Assembly: GCA_017428525.1 (NCBI GenBank)
Contig: JAFRQQ010000030.1
Span: 55,090 to 119,089 of the forward strand
Direction: 5' to 3'
Source of the DNA: Clostridia bacterium
GTDB lineage: Bacteria; Bacillota; Clostridia; Oscillospirales; Acutalibacteraceae
DNA length: 64,000 nucleotides
Both the position numbers and the translations under genes were made by a program. Numbering within the stretch: position 1 is the first letter of the stretch; each line of letters starts with the position of its first letter. The notes below the pieces were generated by a model. It searched no databases. It was given only the letters and a program-made list of their open reading frames with translations, and was not told where the DNA came from. This document shows, one piece after another, positions 41,912 to 49,170 of this stretch.

Positions 41912-43183
41912 GTGGCAAACTTCTACATTGAAAAAATACGCTATTTAGACGAGAATTATGAGTTTGTACCGCCTGACGAGTTTTACAGAGCACTGTTCCC
42001 TGTTGGCAGCTTTCAGACATCCAAAGATGATGAAGCTCGCAAGGGTAACGGAATTCTCATCTGCAAAAAAGCAAACGACAAGATGATGCCGCCGCAAATT
42101 GTCTATGACGACCACGCCGAGATAAGAAAAGTTATTAATAATGAAGGCTACTACAAAGACCACAAGTTCGTGTTTATGGCTCCGGTATCTTACGCCGGTA
42201 AACGCAGACTCAATGATAACGCAAGAACGGCTTATGCTATGGCGATAGATACTGACAAGGTTGATGCAGGCAACATCCGCAATTTAATGCACATAGCGAC
42301 GAATATCAAGGCGTTTCCGGTACCGACCTATCTCGTAGTATCAGGAGCCGGAATACACGTTTATTATGTGTTCGATGAGCCTGTTCAGCTGTTTGAAGAT
42401 AAATATGAAGCCCTCGATACATTAAAGTCATTAATAACGACAAGGCTTTGGAACAAATACACATCAAAGGATCCGAACGTTCAGTATCAGCCAATAACAC
42501 AGGCTTACAGGATGCCGGGTTCAAAAACGAAAAAAGGCAGCATCGTCAGAGCATACAAAACAGGCAACGTTATCAGTGTCGAGGATATCATATCCTGTTT
42601 GAGTGCGGATGAGTTTGCCGAATACCGGGCAAACAAGAATATGCGGGCCCGAAACAAATATGCGCAGATGAGGAAAAAGCTCCGTGAATACTGGGAACAT
42701 CCGAATAAAGCATTTGATGAACTGTCAGCCCTTTGTTATGACATGGAGCACGTTACTATTGAGGAAGCAAAAGCGATGTATCCGAAGTGGTATCAGCGCA
42801 GAGTCATCGAAGGGCAGCCTAGGGGGCATTACACATCAGGAAAACACCTTTATGAGTGGTGGAAGAAGCGTATGCTCTCCGGCGTGACTTACGGACACCG
42901 ATATCACTGCATTTTGGTGCTTGTGTGTTATGCGACCCGGTGTAATATTCCCTTTGAGGTTGTCGAGAAGGATGCATGGGATATGTTCGAGTATCTCGAC
43001 GGCCTGACACCTCCGGACGCAGATGAAAGAGAGCATTTTCACCGTGAGGATGTTGAGCAGGCATTATCACTATACGGCAGCGACGAATTATACCGATACA
43101 GCAACAAGAAAATTTCGTTTCTGACCAAAATAGAAAAGCCCCCCGAAAACAAACGCAGCGGTTACAATAAAAACGGAAAATAG
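41912..43183 (+). CDS. element-encoded primase-polymerase (AEP/PrimPol-like)
   Basis: 423 residues. Archaeo-eukaryotic primase features: AYAMAIDTDKVD (metal-binding DxD), LVVSGAGIHVYYVFDEP (the SxGxHxY/W strand) and QAYRMPGSKTKKGSIVRAYK (R-x-PGS-x-x-K). The C-terminal half is helical with MLSGVTYGHRYHCILVLVCY. It likely primes replication of the excised element. The start is GTG at 41912, 5 bases after GAGGTG. A possible 28-codon upstream frame (ATG 41875) overlaps this start. The stop is TAG, and the same frame continues into an HTH domain (see 43184-43390). Confidence 0.75.
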   Translation: MANFYIEKIRYLDENYEFVPPDEFYRALFPVGSFQTSKDDEARKGNGILICKKANDKMMPPQIVYDDHAEIRKVINNEGYYKDHKFVFMAPVSYAGKRRLNDNARTAYAMAIDTDKVDAGNIRNLMHIATNIKAFPVPTYLVVSGAGIHVYYVFDEPVQLFEDKYEALDTLKSLITTRLWNKYTSKDPNVQYQPITQAYRMPGSKTKKGSIVRAYKTGNVISVEDIISCLSADEFAEYRANKNMRARNKYAQMRKKLREYWEHPNKAFDELSALCYDMEHVTIEEAKAMYPKWYQRRVIEGQPRGHYTSGKHLYEWWKKRMLSGVTYGHRYHCILVLVCYATRCNIPFEVVEKDAWDMFEYLDGLTPPDADEREHFHREDVEQALSLYGSDELYRYSNKKISFLTKIEKPPENKRSGYNKNGK

Positions 43184-43390
43184 AAAGATCGCAGGGCTCA
43201 TTTGGAAATGTGCAGTTATCTCGCCCAAAAGGCTAAAGAGGCTGATCCAGAATTAAACAGGGGTGGACGCCCAAACAAGTCTGAAATAGTTAAGCGTTAT
43301 TTAAATGATCATCCCGGCGAAAAGAATATCTCGAAAATAGCCCGTGAGTGCGGAGTTGCGCGCGATACGGTTTATAAATATCTCAATTAA
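43184..43390 (+). pseudogene. HTH domain in frame after the primase TAG stop
   Basis: Directly after the TAG at 43181-43183 the frame stays open for 68 codons. The end GRPNKSEIVKRYLNDHPGEK followed by ISKIARECGVARDTVYKYL is a Hin-like helix-turn-helix. Related element primases, as I recall, have this HTH as their C-terminus after an NGRKQ-like linker; here NGK is followed by TAG and K, so a CAG-to-TAG change would explain the split. A separate start (TTG 43202 or ATG 43208) is possible but has a poor ribosome site. Confidence 0.6.
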
Positions 43391-43399
43391 ACACGGGGA

Positions 43400-43434
43400 G
43401 GTATTAATAAAAAGGTCCCTTTACTATTAATACC
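43400..43434. repeat. Perfect 10-bp inverted repeat containing two TATTAATA palindromes
   Basis: ggtattaata (43400-43409) and tattaatacc (43425-43434) with a 15-base spacer, just after the HTH frame. Possible operator or replication-protein site. Confidence 0.7.
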
Positions 43435-43486
43435 GTCCATGGTATATACTGCTTCCTATGTGTGATGAACTGAATAATTGATCTTT

Positions 43487-43530
43487 CATCCCTGCGTTTC
43501 GTTTTAAGCGATCTGCAGGGATGCTTTTAT
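43487..43530 (+). terminator. Terminator after the primase region
   Basis: catccctgc/gcagggatg nine-base-pair stem with a 19-base loop and cttttat tail. Confidence 0.75.
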
Positions 43531-43599
43531 ATCAGGAATGACCGCCACGCCAACTGAAAGGATCGGTTTTTATAGTTCGACAAAAATGTCATATTAATA

Positions 43600-44209
43600 T
43601 TGAATTCGCAGACAATAAAGAGATAAGTACGTAATGCGCGCGGTTCAGCCCTTGGCAAGTTTAGGGCGCAGGTGGATCCCCACGCTGTAACCGCTATGAA
43701 GAATTCATCGTCACAAGATGCGCAGAGAGTTTTAATAATAACTTCTTTCACCGGATGTTCTTGTGACTGCACGCATAATTCAGAAAAACAGGTTGTTGCC
43801 GGCTGAATTATGAAACCCTCGTAAATAGCGATAACGGACTTCAATGGCCGTTTGATCAAACAGTCGTCCGTTGAGCAAACTCACGCGGCACATTGAGCGT
43901 GAGAGTCTGCTGTGCAGTCGCTTCGAGGTTATTCCTGAGATGTTATCGAGGGGAATAACCAAAGAAGCGAGCAAAATACGAGGTAAGCTTCAAGCAAACT
44001 TGCGGAGCTTGCAGACAAAACCCCGCTGTAATGAGAGGCAAAAGCCTTGAATTACAAAGGTCTCAGGCACTGTTCCCCCTGAGAGGCAGCGCAGCTGTCG
44101 CCGTAGAGCCCATGAACGTTGAACAGCTTCGGCTGGCGGTAATAATACCGGCGTAACGCAAAAATTATTAATACCATAATTGCGCCCTGATCCTTCAGGG
44201 TGCTTTTTA
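43600..44209 (+). ncRNA. Large structured non-coding RNA candidate (about 610 nt, ornate-RNA type)
   Basis: No credible protein frame, but dense perfect helices: gcggttcagc (43640)/gctg-t-aaccgc (43684); gtcacaaga (43710)/tcttgtgac (43759); cataattcag (43774)/ctgaattatg (43803), 10 bp; aacggac (43833)/gtccgtt (43866); ctcacgc (43880)/gcgtgag (43897); tcgcttc-ga-ggttattcc (43918)/ggaataacc-aaa-gaagcga (43952-43970); aggc-aaaa-gcct (44036); tctcagg (44061)/cctgaga (44078); cagc-ttcg-gctg (44124), a UUCG tetraloop; cggt/accg (44137). It ends at a terminator. Size, density and phage-like context recall ROOL/GOLLD RNAs; identity is inference. Confidence 0.5.
44182..44209 (+). terminator. Terminator of the large RNA candidate
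   Basis: gcgccctga/tcagggtgc (one G-T pair), four-base loop, TTTTT. It lies 58 bases before the tyrosine recombinase start. Confidence 0.82.
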
Positions 44210-44266
44210 TGCCATATTTTTTGTAACCAATTAAGTATTAATAAATTCATTTATGGAGGTTACAGC

Positions 44267-45274
44267 ATGGCAAGAAGAACAGAGCGCAGGCGGAAGCAAA
44301 AAGCGCCGCCGAAACGACTCAGCATCGCGCAGCAATTAAAGGATGAGTCGGATAAATATTTTACCGATCATCACAAGCACGGGGTCACGCGCACCTCATA
44401 TCAAAACCACTACAAAATGTTTATAGACTACTGTCGCAAGTATCACCACAGCACAACAAAAGAGGAATGCGGCGAACACATCCAGGACTATTCCAACTGG
44501 CTGCAAAGTCAGGGAAAGTCTGCCTCGACCATCCACACCTATTTAGCCCCAGTGTGCGGCTATCACGGTGCTCCTATGAAAGATATTATTAAACCGCAGC
44601 GCAAAGTATCCGAGAACGTCAGAAGCAGAGAGAGGGCCGGCAAATACGACCGGACGGATCAACAATACGAAAACCCGGAGTTCAGTCTTGTCGCCGAGTT
44701 TCAGAAACGAGTCGGGATCCGTCGGGCGGAGCTCAAAAACCTGCGGCTCGATGCGCTTAAACAGGACGAAAGCGGACAGTGGTGCATCGAGGTCAAAAGA
44801 GGCAAAGGCGGAAAGTATCAGCTGCAGCGAATATTACCGGAGGACGTTGAATTCATCCGGGAATACTTCGCCACGCCGGATAGCACAGAAAGACTGTTCA
44901 AAGCGGAGGACTTTTCCAAGAACATGGACTATCATCATCTGAGAGCACTGCAGGCGCAGCGAGCATATAGGTATTATTACGACATGACGCACACAGGCGA
45001 TCCGAAAAAAGACAAGGACGCTGCGTATAAACTGCGCGGCGAATTGATGAAACGATGGAACGCCTACAATACTAATAAGAAAACCGGAAAGCCGAGAGCA
45101 TTTCCTTTTGAGGATACCAAAGGCGTTTATAAACTGCGTGGAGATAACCGCCGCTACGCGCTGGAACACGGCCTTCCGGTTGAATATGACAAACTGTGTG
45201 TCATGGCGGTTTCGATCTTCCATCTGTCACACTGGCGCCTCGACACCCTGACGAATTATCTGATCGCAGTATAA
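44267..45274 (+). CDS. tyrosine recombinase (phage integrase-like) with an internal insertion
   Basis: 335 residues. A SAM-like core-binding domain (about 20-110) is followed by a catalytic domain. Visible residues: Arg in GIRRAELKNLRLD, Lys in KGGKYQLQRILP, HxxR in HHLRALQAQ, and the closing FHLSHWRLDTLTNYL with His/Trp and the Tyr nucleophile. About 65 residues are inserted between HxxR and the C-terminal box. ATG at 44267 with GGAGG; the upstream extension lies in terminator DNA. It is the element gene closest to tRNA-Glu besides a 41-codon ORF, so a good candidate for the tRNA-directed integrase. Confidence 0.82.
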   Translation: MARRTERRRKQKAPPKRLSIAQQLKDESDKYFTDHHKHGVTRTSYQNHYKMFIDYCRKYHHSTTKEECGEHIQDYSNWLQSQGKSASTIHTYLAPVCGYHGAPMKDIIKPQRKVSENVRSRERAGKYDRTDQQYENPEFSLVAEFQKRVGIRRAELKNLRLDALKQDESGQWCIEVKRGKGGKYQLQRILPEDVEFIREYFATPDSTERLFKAEDFSKNMDYHHLRALQAQRAYRYYYDMTHTGDPKKDKDAAYKLRGELMKRWNAYNTNKKTGKPRAFPFEDTKGVYKLRGDNRRYALEHGLPVEYDKLCVMAVSIFHLSHWRLDTLTNYLIAV

Positions 45275-45659
45275 CCCCATACCGCTTGAACCCTTTACTA
45301 CTTGACTATTTTTGTACCACTAACCTCAAATACCCCCCAAAAAACTATTAATAAAAAAATTTGGGGCTTTGGCTCGAAAAAAGGGCCCGGGAAAACCAAA
45401 AAAGTTATTAATAAACGCAAATTCCACCGGTTGTCCCCATAAAAAAGAGCGAAAGCACACCGGCATGGGGACAAAAAAGATGTTAACAAACGAAAAGATC
45501 CAATATTTTTCCAGATAGGAAAGATAAAGTATTAATAAGGATAATACTCGAACTGACACGCATTAGATATTTTGTCTAATGCATGTGCCAATAATTCAGA
45601 AGCGGTTAGACCTATCTATCATGTTGTTGTTACCAAATAAATAATAAGAGGTAACACAG
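45275..45659. other. AT-rich intergenic region with inverted repeats (candidate attP/replication region)
   Basis: No gene seen. It holds three TATTAATA copies (45346, 45406, 45530) and two perfect inverted repeats: ttgtccccat (45431-45440)/atggggacaa (45465-45474) and gcattaga (45560-45567)/tctaatgc (45575-45582). Such a layout suits recombinase arm sites or a replication origin. Confidence 0.45.
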
Positions 45660-45785
45660 ATGAACGCATACGAATGGACAAAAGAAAACTATCCTAAAAT
45701 TAAAAAAGATAGGCCCGTACCGGTTATTAACTATGAGTACAGAATAATAGAAGTGAAGAAAGTTAAAAAGCAGGCAGCTCAATAA
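45660..45785 (+). CDS. 41-residue basic protein of the element
   Basis: ATG at 45660 with AGAGG 9 bases upstream. The product is Lys/Tyr-rich: MNAYEWTKENYPKIKKDRPV then a basic C-terminus. The small size and charge fit an excisionase- or anti-type accessory protein, but no HTH is evident. The stop codon lies in a 9-bp hairpin (agcaggcag/ctgcctgct) that may terminate transcription. Confidence 0.5.
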   Translation: MNAYEWTKENYPKIKKDRPVPVINYEYRIIEVKKVKKQAAQ

Positions 45786-45881
45786 GAACTGCCTGCTCAA
45801 TTATCTCAGACGAACGGTAAAGTTTATAACAAGAAAGTATTTTCCTCGCCTTTTCTCTACGCGTTCGATATTGAATTCAAA

Positions 45882-45956
45882 TGGTGACCCGGACGAGAAT
45901 CGAACTCGTGTTACCGCCGTGAAAGGGCGGTGTCTTAGCCGCTTGACCACCGGGCC
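45882..45956 (-). tRNA. tRNA-Glu (TTC)
   Basis: 75 nt including CCA. Acceptor ggcccgg with ccgggtc; anticodon stem accgcc/ggcggt with loop ctttcac, anticodon TTC; T-arm cgagttcgattctcg. Its 3' end forms one border of the integrated element. Transcribed with tRNA-Met from the promoter at 46066-46094. Confidence 0.95.
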
Positions 45957-45961
45957 TTAAA

Positions 45962-46037
45962 TGGTAGCGGCAGTTGGATTTGAACCCACGACCTACCGGG
46001 TATGAACCGGTTGCTCTAGCCACTGAGCTATGCCGCC
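45962..46037 (-). tRNA. tRNA-Met (CAT), elongator type
   Basis: 76 nt including CCA. Acceptor ggcggca with a fully paired first base (so not initiator), anticodon stem ccgg/ccgg with loop ttcatac, anticodon CAT. It resembles clostridial elongator tRNA-Met; tRNA-Ile2 (lysidine) is less likely. Five bases upstream of tRNA-Glu. Confidence 0.93.
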
Positions 46038-46065
46038 ATTTACATCCTCGAAAGAATGCTTGTCT

Positions 46066-46094
46066 ATTATAGTATAACCCAAAGTTTTTGTCAA
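46066..46094 (-). promoter_or_regulatory. SigA-type promoter of the tRNA-Met/tRNA-Glu operon
   Basis: Minus-strand TTGACA (complement 46089-46094) and TATAAT (complement 46066-46071), spacer 17. Confidence 0.88.
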
Positions 46095-46261
46095 CACTTT
46101 TCAAAAAATTTTTTGCGCAGCCGTTCCGCTTTTTTCACGTGCGCCGGGATGCTGCGTTTTTCTTTGCCTGCTGCGATTTGCTTTTCCTTTTCCGCTGCGC
46201 CGCAGAAAACGCGGTCCGGAAGCAGTGCTCCCGGACCGCAAATCATTCTTCTGTTTTCCCG

Positions 46262-47140
46262 TCAGCCCGTAAAGGTCACGGTGCATTCTTCCATGATCTT
46301 CCCCTTGCTGGTGGGCTGCCATTTCGTGCCGAGCGTCAGATCCGCTTCCTTTGCCTGCACGGTCAGGCTGCGCATGCCGGTGCAGTTGAAGAAGGCGTAT
46401 TCGCCGATCTCTTTGATCTGCGCGGGGATCGTCAGCGTCGTGAGCTTGTCGTCATAGGCGAAGGCGTCCTTGCCGATATAGGTCAGCGCGGCGGGCATGG
46501 TGAAATCCGTCAGCGCGCTCGTGCGGTGGAAGGCCTTTTCCTCGATGCGTTCAATGGAATCGGGGAAGCGGGTGACGTTGACGTAATAGCACTTGTAGAA
46601 TGCCTTGGAACGGATGACCCTGACGCCGTCGGGGATTTCATAGGTCGTGGTGACGACCTCATCCTCCTCCTTGCCGGTTTCCGGATTCTGAACCTTGCGG
46701 GTCTCGGGATAGCCGTATTTGTCAAAGTTGATGTTTCTGCCGCAGGGGTAGAAGCAGAGCTCCTGCAGGTCTTTGGTGAAGAGGATGCCGTCCACGGCGG
46801 TGAAGGCCTCGTTCGCGGGGTCGACGGCGAATTCCTTCAGATGCTGGTTGTTGGTGAACGCCCAGCTGCCGATCTGTTTGACGTTTTTGCCGATCGTGAT
46901 TTTCAGCAGGGATTCCGCGTTGCACATGCCGAAATCCAGCACGGCGACCACGGGCTTGCCGTCCACCTCGTCGGGAATCGTCAGTTCCTTGACGGTCGTT
47001 TTGTCGGTGTAGCCGCTGACGGCCAGGCCGCCCTCCACGTCCTTGTATTTGATCTGCACGGCGTTGAGATCCAGCGTGCAGGAGGAGAGGGCGAGCAGCA
47101 CGATCACGACCGCGAGAATGCATGCGATCCGTTTCTTCAT
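46262..47140 (-). CDS. BspA-like leucine-rich repeat lipoprotein
   Basis: 292 residues. Signal peptide with lipobox LSSC, then LRR_5/BspA-type repeats such as LTIPDEVDGKPVVAVLDFGM, ITIGKNVKQIGSWAFTNNQH, ALTYIGKDAFAYDDK and LTIPAQIKEIGEYAFFNC. These 23-residue repeats build a surface solenoid used for adhesion. ATG at 47140 with GGAGGAGG overlaps the transporter stop by 4 bases, an unusual pairing of a surface protein with a sugar symporter that implies a joint function. Confidence 0.88.
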   Translation of the reverse strand: MKKRIACILAVVIVLLALSSCTLDLNAVQIKYKDVEGGLAVSGYTDKTTVKELTIPDEVDGKPVVAVLDFGMCNAESLLKITIGKNVKQIGSWAFTNNQHLKEFAVDPANEAFTAVDGILFTKDLQELCFYPCGRNINFDKYGYPETRKVQNPETGKEEDEVVTTTYEIPDGVRVIRSKAFYKCYYVNVTRFPDSIERIEEKAFHRTSALTDFTMPAALTYIGKDAFAYDDKLTTLTIPAQIKEIGEYAFFNCTGMRSLTVQAKEADLTLGTKWQPTSKGKIMEECTVTFTG

Positions 47141-48834
47141 GACACCGTCACCTCCTCCGGGGTTTCGCCTTGGGCATCGATGCGCGCCTGCTCGCGTTCG
47201 GCGATTTCCTTCACGCACTTGTCATGCATCTCGCGCGTGAGATCATACCAGATGAACGGGATCGTGCAGAGCGTCAGACCGACGCAGCCCAGAATGACGT
47301 AGGTGACCATCACGTGGCTGAAAACGGCGCTGTCAAACAGCACGTCCCAGTCGCTCGTGAAGCCGAAGGATTTGAGCAGCGCCGGCGCCACGAGGCCGAG
47401 CAGGGTGCTCACGGGCGTCGTGAACCAGCCGAAAATGCCGATCATATTGTCGGCGCGCTCGCCGGTCTTCCACTGATGATAGTCGAGAATGTCGGCGTTC
47501 AGGCCGTCCGTCAGACCGCCGCAGCCTGCGGAGATCGCGCTGCGCAGGAACATGAAGAGGGCCAGGATCGGCACGCTGTTGTTGTTGTGCAGGCCGATCA
47601 GATAGCCGGCCGTGACGAGAATCCAGATCGCGCGCATGCAGAGAATGATGTTGCGTTTCTCAAATCGCCGGACCAGTGCGGGCATGGAGAGGTTGCCGAT
47701 CACCGAGGTGATGCCGAAGATGGAAACCAGGCCCGTGATCCACTCGATGCGCAGCGAATAGACCAGCGAATAGTTGATCACGCCGTCGGCGATCGCATTC
47801 CACAGGCCGAACACGCCGGCGATATTGACGATCCAGAAATATTTGTTTTTCAGCAGCGCCTTCGCGCTCTTGCCGAATTCGATCTTGTGGCTGTGATCCT
47901 CGTTGGAGGCCACGCGCTCCTTCACGCCGATCATGAAGAAGGCCATGCCGCAGCTGACGATCGAAAGAATCGGCACAAAGAACTGATAGGAGCGGATATC
48001 CAGATAGCCGCCCGTGGCGCGGATCATGATCGGGAAGACGATGCGGAAGATCGAGCGCAGCAGCCCGAGGAAGACCGCGCCGATGGAAAGATACTTCTGC
48101 CGCTCGATGGAGTTCGGCGTGATCAGCGCGACGATCGCCTTCGGATTGTCATAGTAAATCGCGGAGAAACGGGAACGGATGGTGAACAGCAGATGCAGGA
48201 TCACCAGCTTGACCGTGTAATCCAGCGTGGTGGGGACGAACGGGATGATGCAGGTGATGATCGTGATGGGAATGCCGTAAAACACCAGGAAGGGCTTATA
48301 GCGTCCGTATTTGCGGCAGAGCTTCTTGCGCAGGAACCAGTTGATCGGTCCGCCGATGCCCATGACCACCAGAATGTTGGCAATGATCTGGGGCAGGCCC
48401 TTGATGATGCCGTCAAACGGGGCGGACGGGATGAAGTAGAAGCCGATGCCCACGGCGGTGCAGATCGCGAAGGCGATCAGCGAGGTGCGGGTCTTGGATT
48501 TGGTCAGGTGACCCAGATTCTCGAAGATGGTCATCTGGATCGATTCGATGTAGAGCGTCGCGTATTTCACGATCAGCGCAATGACCGTGATGATGGTAAA
48601 ATCCATCATTTTGATCTCGAAGATCGAGCCGCAGAGGTACCCCGCCGTAAAGGATACCGTATCGTTGCAGATGAAGGTGAACGCGCACACGCCCATGATG
48701 CCCAGACAGTAGGACATGAACTCCCGGATGGAGGTGTATTCGCCGGGCTTGGGCGCGTTCCAGTTCGCCTTGACCGATTGGATCAGATCGGCAACGACCT
48801 GCGTGAGCGACTTCTTTTGCTTGACTTCCGCCAT
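47137..48834 (-). CDS. GPH-family (MelB-like) sugar:cation symporter
   Basis: 565 residues, about 12 helices. GPH/MFS_2-type features: CRKYGRYKPFLVFYGIPITI (the loop after helix 2 in the family), MFLRSAISAGCGGLTDGLNA and ILDYHQWKTGERADNMIGIF, the latter being the DxxE/KTGxR box of GPH transporters. An N-terminal extension of about 35 residues and an extra segment of about 100 residues before the KYGRYKP loop make it longer than MelB. Likely imports a glycoside with Na+ or H+. RBS GAGAGGGGA. Confidence 0.85.
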   Translation of the reverse strand: MAEVKQKKSLTQVVADLIQSVKANWNAPKPGEYTSIREFMSYCLGIMGVCAFTFICNDTVSFTAGYLCGSIFEIKMMDFTIITVIALIVKYATLYIESIQMTIFENLGHLTKSKTRTSLIAFAICTAVGIGFYFIPSAPFDGIIKGLPQIIANILVVMGIGGPINWFLRKKLCRKYGRYKPFLVFYGIPITIITCIIPFVPTTLDYTVKLVILHLLFTIRSRFSAIYYDNPKAIVALITPNSIERQKYLSIGAVFLGLLRSIFRIVFPIMIRATGGYLDIRSYQFFVPILSIVSCGMAFFMIGVKERVASNEDHSHKIEFGKSAKALLKNKYFWIVNIAGVFGLWNAIADGVINYSLVYSLRIEWITGLVSIFGITSVIGNLSMPALVRRFEKRNIILCMRAIWILVTAGYLIGLHNNNSVPILALFMFLRSAISAGCGGLTDGLNADILDYHQWKTGERADNMIGIFGWFTTPVSTLLGLVAPALLKSFGFTSDWDVLFDSAVFSHVMVTYVILGCVGLTLCTIPFIWYDLTREMHDKCVKEIAEREQARIDAQGETPEEVTVS

Positions 48835-48887
48835 TGGATCCCCTCTCTCTCGGATGAATTGCCGCAGCTGCCTGCGGCGACAACCAT

Positions 48888-48916
48888 ATTATAAACGAAA
48901 GCGCTGATGAATGCAA
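48888..48916 (-). promoter_or_regulatory. Promoter of the GPH symporter operon
   Basis: Minus-strand TTGCAT (complement 48911-48916) and TATAAT (complement 48888-48893), spacer 17. The leader holds a gccgcag/ctgcggc hairpin (about 48862-48879). The rest of 48917-49120 is AT-rich without a gene. Confidence 0.78.
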
Positions 48917-49170
48917 CACTTTTTCGCCGAAACCGGCGCGCAGGCGCAAGGGGAGCGGACGGTTTCTTCGGTTCTGTTATAATTTTATTTTTTGTATTTT
49001 AATTAGTACAGAATTCAGTCTATTAAAAATTCAAATAATATCAATATAATAATAGCAAAGAATGAAAACTCATACAATAAAAAGTGCATACTTCATTCTG
49101 TATTTCATTCCTGAAAAGATTGTGCTATACTGAAACAACATTGAAACCGAAAGAGAAAGGGTTTGTTCTT

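Larger units (their letters stand above)
39749..45902. mobile_element. Integrated element beside tRNA-Glu with primase-polymerase, two recombinases and structured RNAs
   Basis: The segment is AT-richer than both flanks and carries only element-type genes. The last 21 bases of tRNA-Glu with its CCA (45882-45902, read on +) recur at 39749-39769 with one mismatch; a 14-base partial copy lies at 39914-39927. This is the pattern left by integration into a tRNA 3' end. Content: large serine recombinase, primase-polymerase plus HTH fragment, tyrosine recombinase, a 41-residue ORF and two structured non-coding regions. Two nested elements cannot be excluded. Confidence 0.6.

Noticed and set aside
43527..43859. 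110-codon minus-strand frame in the structured region
   Set aside because: No ribosome site, no family pattern, and it crosses several perfect RNA helices better explained by a plus-strand ncRNA.
43600..44209. Group II intron remnant
   Set aside because: No reverse transcriptase gene and no recognisable domain V or GTGCG start; a stand-alone structured RNA fits better.
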